Notes under the pieces: model-generated | Told to the model about the DNA's origin: nothing | What the model saw: only the letters and a program-made list of their open reading frames with translations | Databases searched by the model: none | Shown: one piece after another, positions 1 to 7,841 of the stretch | Layout of the letters: every line of letters begins with the position of its first letter | Numbering within the stretch: the first letter of the stretch is position 1 | Program-made: the position numbers and the translations under genes | DNA from: Microcoleus sp. AS-A8 | GTDB taxonomy: Bacteria; Cyanobacteriota; Cyanobacteriia; Cyanobacteriales; Coleofasciculaceae | DNA length: 64,000 nt | Direction of reading: 5' to 3' | NCBI GenBank assembly: GCA_039962225.1 | Contig: JAMPKV010000025.1 | Span: 1-64,000, forward strand

Positions 1-106
1 CTGTTCCACCGCTTCCACACTCAGATGGGGCGCTGCCCTACTCACTCGGGTCATAAGGTTAACTTATTCCTGACTCTCCGCTCTAGATTCTACATTAGAC
101 TGCAAC

Positions 107-1774
107 TTGGTATCAGGCAATTTGTTGGATTATGCGACCGGGTTTCTGATTTCGCCTCGCCTATTGCTAACAAATCATCACGTTTTCGCTAGTTCTGATG
201 AGGCTCAACTAAGTGAGGTTGAGTTCAATTATCAGCAAAATAAAGATGGAACTTGGATGGGGTCTGAGTTTTTCGCTTTACAGCCCGATACCTTCTTTTT
301 TGCCGATGAGGAGCTTGACTTCGCGGTAGTTGCTGTTGCACAGACGACTCGACAGAGCGGCAAACCGTTAGCTGGTTTTGGCTGGCTGACTCTCGATCCT
401 CAAATCGGTAAGGTGTCTCCCGGTGAATATCTCACGATTATTCAGCATCCAAGCGGAGGAGATAAGCAAATCGCGCTACGCGAAAACCAACTGCTCAAAA
501 TTGATACTCATACACTCTGGTATCGAACAGATACAGCGCCAGGTTCGTCGGGTTCACCAGTTTTTAACGATGTTTGGCAGGTGGTTGCCTTGCATCATTC
601 AGGAGTACCTGAAAAAGATGCCAATGGAAACTATCTAACACTTGATGGTAAGCCTTCGGAAAGACCGATCAACGAGAGCAAAATCAAATGGATTGCTAAT
701 GAGGGCATCCGAGTCAGCCGCATTGTTACATCTCTCCAAGCTGCCTATGGCAACCATTCCTTAATCCGAGGAATTTTTGACACAAGCTCATCCGATTTAT
801 CATCCTCTGTTCACATTAACTCTCAATTAAAGGAGTCACCTATGCCTTCAGACGTTACCGCTCTAACAGGAAATCAATTAACTTACGGTAGAGGAACTCA
901 AATCGACCCCAATGAAGCTAGGCGAGTTACGGACTACAGCGATCGTAAGGGCTACGATCCGAACTTTCTAGGAAGCAATGGTAAGCGCGTTCCCCTGCCG
1001 GAATTGACAGACAAGATGAAGCGCGATTGTGCCATCAATCGTATGGCAGGGCGAGGGATGGATGAATACATCTTGCCGTATCACCACTTCAGCATCGTGA
1101 TGAATAAGGTGCGGAAAATGGCGTTTTACACTGCTGTTAATGTTGACGGAACGCACAGAATTAAGGTTGATAACAACGAAAATTGGATTACTGACCCTCG
1201 AATTGGGGCAGACGAACAAACCAACAATTCTCTTTATGCAGATAACGACCTCGATCGCGGACATCTAGTGCGTCGTTTAGATCCTGTATGGGGTTCCATC
1301 GCCCAAGCTGCCAATAACGATACATTCCACTTCACTAACTGTAGTCCCCAGCACAAAGATTTCAACCAAAACAAGGCAACCTGGCTAGGACTGGAAAACT
1401 ATATCTTAGACAATGCGATCGCAGAAAAGTTTCGTGTGTCCGTGTCCACGGGTCCTGTCTTCCGTAATGATGACAGAGAGCATCGTCGAGTGAAATTACC
1501 CCGTCAGTTTTGGAAAGTTTTGGTCATGGTCAAAGAGGGTAACCTTTCCGCCACAGGTTATCTGCTCAGCCAGGAAGAACTGATTCAAAATTTTCCAAAG
1601 GAAGCGTTTTCTGATGATAGGCGAGTCAGAACTCACCAAGTAACAATTCAGGAGATCGAGGAGTTGACGGGATTATCGTTTGGGTTAAGTGAATTTGACC
1701 CAATGGAGAGTCGCGGGGACGAAAGCACGTCTCGTTTCATACCGATTACTTCCTACGAAGCCATTCGTTTCTAA
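107..1774 (+). CDS. V8-like serine protease fused to DNA/RNA non-specific endonuclease (5' end possibly truncated)
   Basis: Two-domain enzyme of 555 residues. Residues 10-160 form a trypsin/V8-like protease: His25 in TNHHV, Asp71 in LDFAVV, and Ser148 in PGSSGSP. Residues about 265-520 form a NUC1-type metal-dependent sugar-non-specific nuclease, with the DRGH motif at 383-386 (catalytic His386) followed by FTNCSPQH and FNQ..W..LE. All key residues of both domains are present. The frame opens with TTG, has no clear ribosome-binding site and has a TGA at 71-73. Protease sequence begins almost at once, whereas relatives usually carry an extra N-terminal region, so the 5' end may be lost. It lies on the side of the CAST genes where cargo would be, upstream of an RNase T2 gene on the same strand. 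Function (scavenging or defence effector) is not decided by the sequence. Confidence 0.75.
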   Translation: MVSGNLLDYATGFLISPRLLLTNHHVFASSDEAQLSEVEFNYQQNKDGTWMGSEFFALQPDTFFFADEELDFAVVAVAQTTRQSGKPLAGFGWLTLDPQIGKVSPGEYLTIIQHPSGGDKQIALRENQLLKIDTHTLWYRTDTAPGSSGSPVFNDVWQVVALHHSGVPEKDANGNYLTLDGKPSERPINESKIKWIANEGIRVSRIVTSLQAAYGNHSLIRGIFDTSSSDLSSSVHINSQLKESPMPSDVTALTGNQLTYGRGTQIDPNEARRVTDYSDRKGYDPNFLGSNGKRVPLPELTDKMKRDCAINRMAGRGMDEYILPYHHFSIVMNKVRKMAFYTAVNVDGTHRIKVDNNENWITDPRIGADEQTNNSLYADNDLDRGHLVRRLDPVWGSIAQAANNDTFHFTNCSPQHKDFNQNKATWLGLENYILDNAIAEKFRVSVSTGPVFRNDDREHRRVKLPRQFWKVLVMVKEGNLSATGYLLSQEELIQNFPKEAFSDDRRVRTHQVTIQEIEELTGLSFGLSEFDPMESRGDESTSRFIPITSYEAIRF

Positions 1775-1905
1775 TAAAACCTTCGGTGTTAGCGGACGCT
1801 CTAGCTCCTTTAACACTAAATAGGCATGAACTACCCTATGCTCAGTGAATCAGCGTAGGTTAGTTCAGTTGCGATCACGTAGTGTGCGTGGAGGGCGATC
1901 GCAAC

Positions 1906-1932
1906 ACCAATCCTTTTTGCAAAAGGATTGGT
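1906..1932. repeat. Inverted repeat between the two nuclease genes
   Basis: CCAATCC and GGATTGG arms at 1907-1913 and 1925-1931, with T- and A-rich inner bases that extend the pairing. There is no clean T-run after it, so a terminator role for the upstream nuclease gene is only possible. An imperfect GTTGCGATC/GATCGCAAC pair sits just before it. Confidence 0.4.
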
Positions 1933-2053
1933 TACGTCCAGAGAACGTTTGCGATTTTCCTACAATGAGTTCAACTTTCCGGAACCCTATGTATATGTAT
2001 TGAAGAAGATACTGCGCTGTTAGACAGCTATCTGTAACACGAAGGAAATATCA

Positions 2054-3034
2054 ATGTTAACGCTGAAAAAATGGTTGTTGCTTGCAATTTCTCTATGTTT
2101 CTGTTTAACTCTGTGGTCTAGACCAGCTTACGCATTCATCACACTCAACAATCAATTTGTTGCTGACGAAGCTTGCGAAGCCGTACAGTCAATCAAAAGT
2201 GGAACCAATCGGGGAAATATTCGACTGACTCCCCAAGAAACCTATCCAGTCATTGGTAAAAACCGAGATAACGCCTCCCATTACTTGCTTAGGATCGAGG
2301 ACGCTGAACCGTCGGAGCGCTGGGTGTCCCTACAGTGTGGACAACTTTTAGGTTCTTCTGCTCCAGTCAATCAGGATTATTTACTTGCCCTTAGCTGGCA
2401 ACCATCCTTTTGTGAAACGAAGCCAACTAAGCCCGAATGTGAGAGCCAAACGGCAAAACGGTTTGATGCCACAAACTTAGTTCTACACGGTCTATTTCCC
2501 CAGCCGAGGCAAAATATCTATTGCAATGTTAGTGACGATATCATACGTCTTGACAAAGATAAGCAATGGTCAAAGTTGCCACCAATCACCTTATCTGAGG
2601 AAACGCGCAATGAACTAGCCGTTAAAATGCCAGGATTTGCTTCGGATCTGCATCTACATGAATGGTACAAACATGGAACTTGCTACAGTAACTCACCGGA
2701 CGAATATTTCCAAGAATCAATCGCTTTATTAGACCAAGTGAATAACTCTTCAGTTCGCGATCTGTTCGTTAGAAATATTGGTAATTCCCTCTCCTCTAAC
2801 GAGATCAGAAATCAGTTTGATAAAGCGTTCAATGATGGAGCGGGAAGCAAGGTTCAAGTTCAGTGTCAAAAAGATATTGACGAAGCTCGAAACAATATGG
2901 TGGTAGAGCTACAGGTTAACCTTAAAGGTAACATTCAGCCCGAGACTCCAATTGGAAGTCTTCTACAGGCTGGTAAAACAGTTCCGGCAGGTTGCCCCCT
3001 TGGAGAAATCGATCCTGCTGGTTTCGACGATTAA
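2054..3034 (+). CDS. Secreted ribonuclease T2 family protein
   Basis: Endoribonuclease cutting single-stranded RNA through a 2',3'-cyclic phosphate. A signal peptide is clear (KK, hydrophobic core, cleavage near AYA at about residue 27), so it acts in the periplasm or outside. Both family signatures are present: CAS-1 LVLHGLFPQP with His145, and CAS-2 LHEWYKHGTC with Glu203, Lys206 and His207. About 100 residues between the signal peptide and the T2 fold are extra compared with a minimal T2 enzyme and are rich in paired Cys. The ATG is preceded by GAAGGAAA, a good ribosome-binding site. Its neighbours are the protease-nuclease upstream and tniQ, convergent, downstream. It may be CAST cargo; in the host its likely role is nucleic-acid turnover for phosphate, an inference. 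Confidence 0.85.
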   Translation: MLTLKKWLLLAISLCFCLTLWSRPAYAFITLNNQFVADEACEAVQSIKSGTNRGNIRLTPQETYPVIGKNRDNASHYLLRIEDAEPSERWVSLQCGQLLGSSAPVNQDYLLALSWQPSFCETKPTKPECESQTAKRFDATNLVLHGLFPQPRQNIYCNVSDDIIRLDKDKQWSKLPPITLSEETRNELAVKMPGFASDLHLHEWYKHGTCYSNSPDEYFQESIALLDQVNNSSVRDLFVRNIGNSLSSNEIRNQFDKAFNDGAGSKVQVQCQKDIDEARNNMVVELQVNLKGNIQPETPIGSLLQAGKTVPAGCPLGEIDPAGFDD

Positions 3035-3114
3035 TCATGTGCTTTACGGGGTTCGCTCATACTAAATTCCGCTCTGGTTTGGGCGAATCCGTATTCGACT
3101 ATGCAGCAAGTTAA

Positions 3115-3621
3115 CTAAAAAGCTTTTTGATACTCCGCCATCTGAGCAAACGACATAAAACACTGTTGACACCCCCCATCCTCCCACAACGCCGGAATCT
3201 TAAACCTTGCCCCACACCTTGGACACTTCGACAACAACCTCAACTGATGCGTCTCACACCCCGCCGTTGACTTAAACTGCCACTCCATCTGATGACAAGG
3301 CGACTCGGCATAACACGCCCCACATAAGCGAATTGTATTGCAGTTCATCCCCACTCCCTGCGGCGGCAACATTTCCCGTAACCTCTGTGCCTCAACTCCC
3401 ACAACCTTCGCCAACCCCTCCAACTCCTTTGCACTCGGAAACGGATTGAGGTGAAACCTCTCCCATCGCGCCACCACCGCCCCAATTCCCGCCAACGTAC
3501 CTAACGCACTCGGAGTCAAATGATTCCGTCGCCTAAACCTGCCCAAAAAGTGGCTAAAACTCTCCCCCTCGAACGGCTCAACCGGAAACAGCCAAGGTTG
3601 AATCTCATCTGTCAGTGTCAT
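3115..3621 (-). CDS. tniQ: TniQ of a type V-K CRISPR-associated transposon
   Basis: 168 residues, the short TniQ form of Cas12k transposons (about 167 residues there), not the long TnsD/TniQ of other Tn7-like elements. It has the GESFSHFLGRFRRRNHL block near the N-terminus, then the LGTLAGIGAVVARWERF segment, and a C-terminal zinc-binding region with the pairs CGACYAESPCH and CPRCG plus later Cys. In V-K elements TniQ caps the TnsC filament at the Cas12k-target complex and helps recruit the transposase. The ATG overlaps the tnsC stop as ATGA, so the two are translationally coupled. The gene looks intact although its partner tnsC is not. Confidence 0.9.
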   Translation of the reverse strand: MTLTDEIQPWLFPVEPFEGESFSHFLGRFRRRNHLTPSALGTLAGIGAVVARWERFHLNPFPSAKELEGLAKVVGVEAQRLREMLPPQGVGMNCNTIRLCGACYAESPCHQMEWQFKSTAGCETHQLRLLSKCPRCGARFKIPALWEDGGCQQCFMSFAQMAEYQKAF

Positions 3622-4046
3622 GAATACTCCCTGGCTACCTCCTTCAACACCTCCATCGCCCTAGAGCGAAAATCAGAAACTGTCCCCTTAACCGCCCGAT
3701 ATCGCAAGTACTCAATAATCTCCTTAAATAAATCCTTCGCTCCACACTTAGACGGTGGCATAATATAAACCACAGGAACAATCGGCGTTTGCCGTCCCTC
3801 CTGCTTAGGCTTATTGCGTAGAGTGTAAGCTTCACAAGCGACAGTCTTACCCGTCCGCGACTCTCCCACTAAACGACACGATTGACGAGCTTTGCGCTTT
3901 TCATCCAACCACTTATGTAAATCTTGAACATGTTCCAGTGGGACAATACGTGTCTTACTCAGACGAGCAATTTCTGCTTGTAACTCTTGGTCATCCGTTT
4001 TGAATTCCCCTAATTCTTCAGCAATTGACTCAGCTTCAGTCATCAC
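3618..4046 (-). CDS. tnsC: TnsC AAA+ regulator with internal in-frame deletion
   Basis: 142 residues; type V-K TnsC is normally about 276. Residues 1-134 follow the family N-terminal half closely, including the AEIARL segment, KWLDEKRKARQSC, and the Walker A GESRTGKT at 61-68. The protein then jumps from MEVLK straight to EVAREYS, which matches the extreme C-terminus of the family. About 135 residues are missing in frame, covering Walker B, sensor motifs and the arginine finger. The short shared VLK/EV stretch suggests recombination at microhomology. The normal overlap with tniQ is retained. An ATPase without Walker B should not form the usual active filament, so the transposition machinery is probably dead or needs another TnsC. 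Assembly error is the alternative. Confidence 0.85.
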   Translation of the reverse strand: MMTEAESIAEELGEFKTDDQELQAEIARLSKTRIVPLEHVQDLHKWLDEKRKARQSCRLVGESRTGKTVACEAYTLRNKPKQEGRQTPIVPVVYIMPPSKCGAKDLFKEIIEYLRYRAVKGTVSDFRSRAMEVLKEVAREYS

Positions 4047-5762
4047 TTACCACCCGTATTCCTCACGCAATTCGTCTAAGTCCCAAACTTCAATATCAGA
4101 AAAGTCCGATTCCGTCTGAGTTGCTTGTTCTGCTTCTGGCTCAACAGGTTCAACCTCTTCAACCACAGGACTTGTTGGAACTTGCTTATAACTCTGTTCT
4201 TCCATGTGCCTCTGCTTGCGAGTTTTCTTGCCCTCGACCAACGCTTCTCGCTCCATAACCTCCAGCAAAATCGACTGATTACTAACGGTTTTTCCGGCAT
4301 CGCGCAGCCTCTTAGCACTGGCTTTCGCTTCATCCACTGACAATTGCTCCGTCTCTAATTCCTGAGCATGAGCGCGAGTCAAGAAGACTTCCTGCTGTTT
4401 CTCTTGGCGATAAATCCAAATCGTCGTAATATCTCTGGGGTCATACCTGACACTTACGGTTTCTCCTGCATACCCTTCCAGATACTCCCCTCGATACATC
4501 ACATTTTCAAACTGCAAATGCCCACCTCGTTGCACCGTGCGCCTTGCCACTTTCATCAAGCAAATATCTAAATCGCGCTCGGAAATTAGGGCGGGTTCCC
4601 CTCTAAGTCCCGCCTCCCAACGCTGATAGCGGGTTTGGTCGCCCATCCGCGCATCAATACTTTGGTTGTACTTATCAACAAGGAAGCGAACGACTAACTG
4701 TTCCAACTCCCTCAACATCAACTGAGCGTCTTTTTCCGCCTCCTTGGGACGTTCCTGGACATTTGAACCCGTGTAACCCGGTAACGTTGAGAATAACGAC
4801 TGATTCAACGTTTTAAACGGACGCTCAACAATCCCTCCTTCAGAAGGACGACTCCGCAATTTAGGGACAAAACCTAACTGTGTTCCAATTTCTGCCAAAT
4901 GATTGGAGCGAAAGTCTTTACCCCCATCCGTGTAGAAATACTCTGGTTTACCATATGTCCCCCAGTCACAATGCAGCTTGTACTCTGCCCCATATTGCTT
5001 CGGCAATATCGCATGACGTAAGGCTAAAGCAACTACCTGAGAACTGGGTGCATCAAAGCCTAAATTGATGCCCATAATGCAGCGAGAGTAGCTATCAATG
5101 ACAGTGGTTAACCAAGGACGACCAATCAGTTCTCCATGTTGATCGACCAGCAACACATCCGCACGGGTATGGTCACACTGCCAAACCTGATTGCTATAGG
5201 AAATTTCTAGGTCATCCCCATCACGAGTTTTCACCGAAAGCGTCGAACCTCGCCAACCCGGAGTACGAATACTTTTCGCCTTCGCCTCTTTTTCCTGAAG
5301 CGGCTTGAGTACCCTTAAGACAGTTCTGTAAGTGGGTGGTTCATCGTCCCCAATGTCTGAAGCCTTGGCTTGAACCTTCAGAGCAACTTGCTTGGGAGTC
5401 ATCCGCTTACTGCCCTTATTGCCCTGCTGGTAAGTTTTGATGATGAAGTCCTGCCAAAACTGACTAATTCTGTGTTTGCCCCTATCAGCTCTATTGGTTG
5501 AGGTAAGGGCGGCTAATCCTTGCTCCTGATACGTCTTAACTAACCTTTGTACCGATCGCACCGAAACACCAAGCTTCTTCGCACCTGCTCGGAGTCGTTC
5601 TCCATAGGTAGCGCGATCGCACGGTTCAATTAAGCTCAGAATTACGTCCAGCTTGACTTTCGCTTCCCCTGAAAGCTCAGAGACGATTGGTCTTTGATTG
5701 GTAGGGGAGCTAATCGCATTTGCGCCAACAGTATCAAAAGCCACTTGCTCATCAGGTTTCAT
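4047..5762 (-). CDS. tnsB: TnsB DDE transposase of a type V-K CRISPR-associated transposon
   Basis: 571 residues (about 584 in characterised V-K elements). It has an N-terminal helix-turn-helix region (GVSVRSVQRLVKTYQEQG, about 65-82), a second DNA-binding segment (MTPKQVALKV), then an RNase H-fold rve core with Asp197 (WQCDHTR), Asp279 (YTDGGKDF) and Glu313 (GGIVERP). The spacings of 82 and 34 residues match the known triad. The acidic C-terminal tail ending DLDELREEYGW is the tail that contacts TnsC in this family. The gene is intact. There is no TnsA, as expected for V-K, which gives replicative cointegrates. It starts about 60 bp from the first TnsB-type repeat of the transposon end and ends one base before tnsC. 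Confidence 0.95.
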   Translation of the reverse strand: MKPDEQVAFDTVGANAISSPTNQRPIVSELSGEAKVKLDVILSLIEPCDRATYGERLRAGAKKLGVSVRSVQRLVKTYQEQGLAALTSTNRADRGKHRISQFWQDFIIKTYQQGNKGSKRMTPKQVALKVQAKASDIGDDEPPTYRTVLRVLKPLQEKEAKAKSIRTPGWRGSTLSVKTRDGDDLEISYSNQVWQCDHTRADVLLVDQHGELIGRPWLTTVIDSYSRCIMGINLGFDAPSSQVVALALRHAILPKQYGAEYKLHCDWGTYGKPEYFYTDGGKDFRSNHLAEIGTQLGFVPKLRSRPSEGGIVERPFKTLNQSLFSTLPGYTGSNVQERPKEAEKDAQLMLRELEQLVVRFLVDKYNQSIDARMGDQTRYQRWEAGLRGEPALISERDLDICLMKVARRTVQRGGHLQFENVMYRGEYLEGYAGETVSVRYDPRDITTIWIYRQEKQQEVFLTRAHAQELETEQLSVDEAKASAKRLRDAGKTVSNQSILLEVMEREALVEGKKTRKQRHMEEQSYKQVPTSPVVEEVEPVEPEAEQATQTESDFSDIEVWDLDELREEYGW

Positions 5763-5817
5763 CTCAAGATTAATATTTAACTTAAAAACACATTATGTAA
5801 TTCTAGCAAGATTAAAA

Positions 5818-6023
5818 AAGATGACACTCAATTTGTCACTTTCCTTAACTCTTCTTTTTTCAGAAGACGACAGCTAAATTGTCATAAACTCCGAAGGCGA
5901 CATTGATTTTGTCACTGAATTCTCTCCGATTGAAAATGCTAAAATCGTTCTAGCCCTTATAAATGAAAGCTTTCACTTGACGACATTAATTTGTCATCAC
6001 GTCATTTAATTAGTCACTGTACA
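5818..6023. mobile_element. Terminal end of the CAST element with five TnsB-binding-type repeats
   Basis: Five related about 20-bp repeats of the form CGACA-N-TAATTTGTCA occur in one orientation: 5821-5840, 5868-5887, 5898-5917, 5981-6000 and 6001-6017. The last runs into TGTACA at 6018-6023, the terminal hexamer typical of V-K CAST ends (GTCACTGTACA when read outward). Spacing widens in the middle, as in known ends. The array lies just upstream of tnsB, as expected for the tnsB-proximal end. Host DNA should begin at 6024 with ATTTC as the first five bases, the expected size of a target duplication. The partner end is not in this window. Confidence 0.85.
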
Positions 6024-6032
6024 ATTTCCATG

Positions 6033-6067
6033 TAAGCCCCAATTGATGGGGTTTTCGATTTTTTTGC
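6033..6067 (+). terminator. Rho-independent-type terminator next to the transposon end
   Basis: GCCCC at 6036-6040 pairs with GGGG at 6048-6051, followed by TTTTCGATTTTTTT. It points rightward, but the sequence to its left is the transposon terminus. It therefore probably ended transcription of a plus-strand gene that is now on the other side of the insertion. Confidence 0.55.
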
Positions 6068-6220
6068 CCTCTCACCCTGATTTGATTAGCGAGCGATCGC
6101 ACAAGCCCGCTCAACCGGATTTGTGTCTCACTGATACTTTGGCCTTGATTTTGGGATTACTGAGTATAGAGCCGGAGAAATGAGAGCCTCTCCGGTTCGT
6201 CTCTGACAATCAAGGCATTT

Positions 6221-6631
6221 ATGAACTTTACTCAAGTCGAACCTGAATATACTTACGAAATCCCTTCCTTGCGACGAGATAAGTCAGATGAGGCGATCAT
6301 TACGGCTGCAACAGCTTTTACTTTGCTGGTAGCCGTGGTGATAGCGCTGGTTTACTGGGGGGTGATTCTCTGGCGGCTGCCCTCCAAGGCTGGATATAAA
6401 GGGGCTGCTCAGTGGATTTGGTTCTTGCTGTTGTATTTTCCCCTAACTGGCGGTCTGGCGCTTTTGGCGTTTGTGTTTGCGCCCTGGCCTGTTAAGAGGC
6501 AGTTGGAGAAGTCAGAAAGTCAGTTGGATGAGCTTCGCCGCCTTACCGATCAGCCCAGGTGTAGAGCTGTAGAAGACGGTAGTGTTGAGGATGAACTAGA
6601 ACGGATGCGCCGCCAGATGCACCGTCAGTAA
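6221..6631 (+). CDS. Small membrane protein with two transmembrane helices
   Basis: 136 residues and not a family I recognise. The N-terminus is polar. A first hydrophobic helix spans about 28-52 and is followed by LPSKAGYKGAAQWIW. A second spans about 68-90, and the C-terminal 45 residues are charged and probably helical (EDELERMRRQMHRQ). The layout resembles small cyanobacterial inner-membrane proteins of unknown role. It is the first host gene beyond the CAST end and lies upstream of other small membrane proteins. The ATG at 6221 fits an open frame without overlap. Confidence 0.7.
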   Translation: MNFTQVEPEYTYEIPSLRRDKSDEAIITAATAFTLLVAVVIALVYWGVILWRLPSKAGYKGAAQWIWFLLLYFPLTGGLALLAFVFAPWPVKRQLEKSESQLDELRRLTDQPRCRAVEDGSVEDELERMRRQMHRQ

Positions 6632-6750
6632 GAAGCTCAAAATTGAAGCGGACAGACCCACATACCCATCATGCTCCGTCCGCTTGTTGGGAAGCCTGGA
6701 TTAACCAAGAATTAAGTAGACGGTTTACACTGAGGATGAATAACTTGTCA

Positions 6751-6797
6751 GAAGGCTGAAAATCCTTGTGTCTGCGGTTCAAATCCGTCTCCTGGCA
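6751..6797 (+). pseudogene. 3' half of a decayed tRNA-Phe (GAA)
   Basis: The 47 bases match a tRNA-Phe from position 27 to the discriminator. They include an anticodon loop CTGAAAA with GAA, variable bases GTGTC, T-loop TTCAAAT, and 3' acceptor strand TCCTGGC then A. The 5' half (GCCAGGA acceptor strand and D-arm) is absent. The anticodon stem and the T-stem have mismatches, one base appears deleted on the 5' side of the anticodon stem, and no CCA is encoded. It is therefore a remnant, such as is left at the far side of elements inserting into tRNA genes. It overlaps the region just upstream of the next gene. Confidence 0.6.
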
Positions 6798-6818
6798 TTC
6801 CCAAAAGATTCCCCAAGC

Positions 6819-7205
6819 ATGGTAGTCGTTGTCGTAGTTATCAATGTTGTAATTTCACTACTATGCCTGTATGTGGCTTGGTATTTATGGAATTTGCGTC
6901 GAGCACTAGCGATCACCACAGCGGTAGTGACCATCTTTGATCGTGATACCCATAACGCCTTGCAGGGTGCCCCTGAAGCTATTTCTCAAGGACAGTTAGG
7001 TATACGTGGGTCTAGAGGAAGTTATCAGCAGCTAGAGATGCAGCTACAACGAGTTCAACAAGTTTTGGGCTTCTTGGGTTTCGTACAAAGCCTTTTGCCA
7101 ATAGTCACACGCTCTTCGACTCGATTTCGCCAACGCAGCCGTGCTGACGCTTTGAAGTCGAAATCATCTAGACGGTCACGGCGTCAACAGCGCTCTAAAA
7201 GATAA
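6819..7205 (+). CDS. Single-pass membrane protein with basic C-terminus
   Basis: About 128 residues if started at the ATG at 6819. The frame is open further upstream, but that part runs through the tRNA-Phe remnant, so the inner ATG is preferred. A strongly hydrophobic helix rich in Val comes first (MVVVVVVINVVISLLCLYVA). It is followed by a soluble part and a very basic tail rich in Arg, Lys and Ser, which could bind nucleic acid or acidic lipid heads. I do not recognise a family. It lies in a run of small membrane-associated proteins that includes YtxH and DUF948 proteins. Confidence 0.55.
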   Translation: MVVVVVVINVVISLLCLYVAWYLWNLRRALAITTAVVTIFDRDTHNALQGAPEAISQGQLGIRGSRGSYQQLEMQLQRVQQVLGFLGFVQSLLPIVTRSSTRFRQRSRADALKSKSSRRSRRQQRSKR

Positions 7206-7477
7206 TGCTCAGAGCCATCTGCCATGAGAGGTAACTCAAATCCTGTTAAGGTATAGATTTATCTTAGAGCTACGAGCTGTAGACTAATAGCTGCGCTCCA
7301 CTGACCCCCGAGTGGGAACATTGGCAGAGCCTTTCGCATCCTGAAAATGTTAAATGAGCAATCGCTGAATCGCTCATTATCGGCAACACGTTCAGGTCTA
7401 GCAGATGTCTCAGGCACTCGTTAGTCATCTCGCTGATCAAATCTGCATAAAATTGGTGTAGGAAGAGAGACCCAAAA

Positions 7478-7831
7478 ATGTCAAAGAAAAGTGCTGGAGC
7501 ATTTATTAGTGGTTTACTGTTAGGCAGCGCCATTGGAACTGTGACAGGTTTACTGATTGCGCCCCGCACAGGTCGGGATACACGTCAGTTGTTGAAAAAA
7601 TCCGCAGATGCTTTACCTGATTTAGCCGAAGATTTATCCACCAGTGTGCAACTGCAAGCGGATCGCCTTTCCGAATCGGCCTTGCGGAACTGGGATGGGA
7701 CACTAGCTCGACTCCGAGAAGCGATCGCCGCCGGCATTGAAGCTTCTCAACGAGAGACGCTAGACCTGAGACAGTCCAAAACTGACGTTGCGGCTGAATC
7801 ACGCCCGTCAGTTCCTGACCACCAACTGTAG
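7478..7831 (+). CDS. YtxH domain-containing protein
   Basis: 117 residues. The N-terminus has the YtxH signature: a short glycine-rich hydrophobic helix followed by a basic turn (GSAIGTVTGLLIAPRTGRD), then TRQLLKKSADALPDL and an amphipathic helical tail. Proteins of this family are small membrane-anchored proteins linked to stress in several bacteria, with no known enzymatic role. The next gene, a DUF948 protein, follows within about ten bases of the stop and is probably co-transcribed; this pairing is common in bacteria. An AGGAAGAGAG ribosome-binding site lies upstream of the ATG. Confidence 0.85.
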   Translation: MSKKSAGAFISGLLLGSAIGTVTGLLIAPRTGRDTRQLLKKSADALPDLAEDLSTSVQLQADRLSESALRNWDGTLARLREAIAAGIEASQRETLDLRQSKTDVAAESRPSVPDHQL

Positions 7832-7841
7832 GCAACTGTCG

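Noticed and set aside
1-6023. CRISPR array or Cas12k near the CAST genes
   Set aside because: No repeats with regular spacing and no Cas12k motifs were seen; if they exist they lie left of base 1.
6681-6797. Complete tRNA gene at the tRNA-Phe remnant
   Set aside because: The 5' acceptor strand and D-arm are absent and both visible stems have mismatches.
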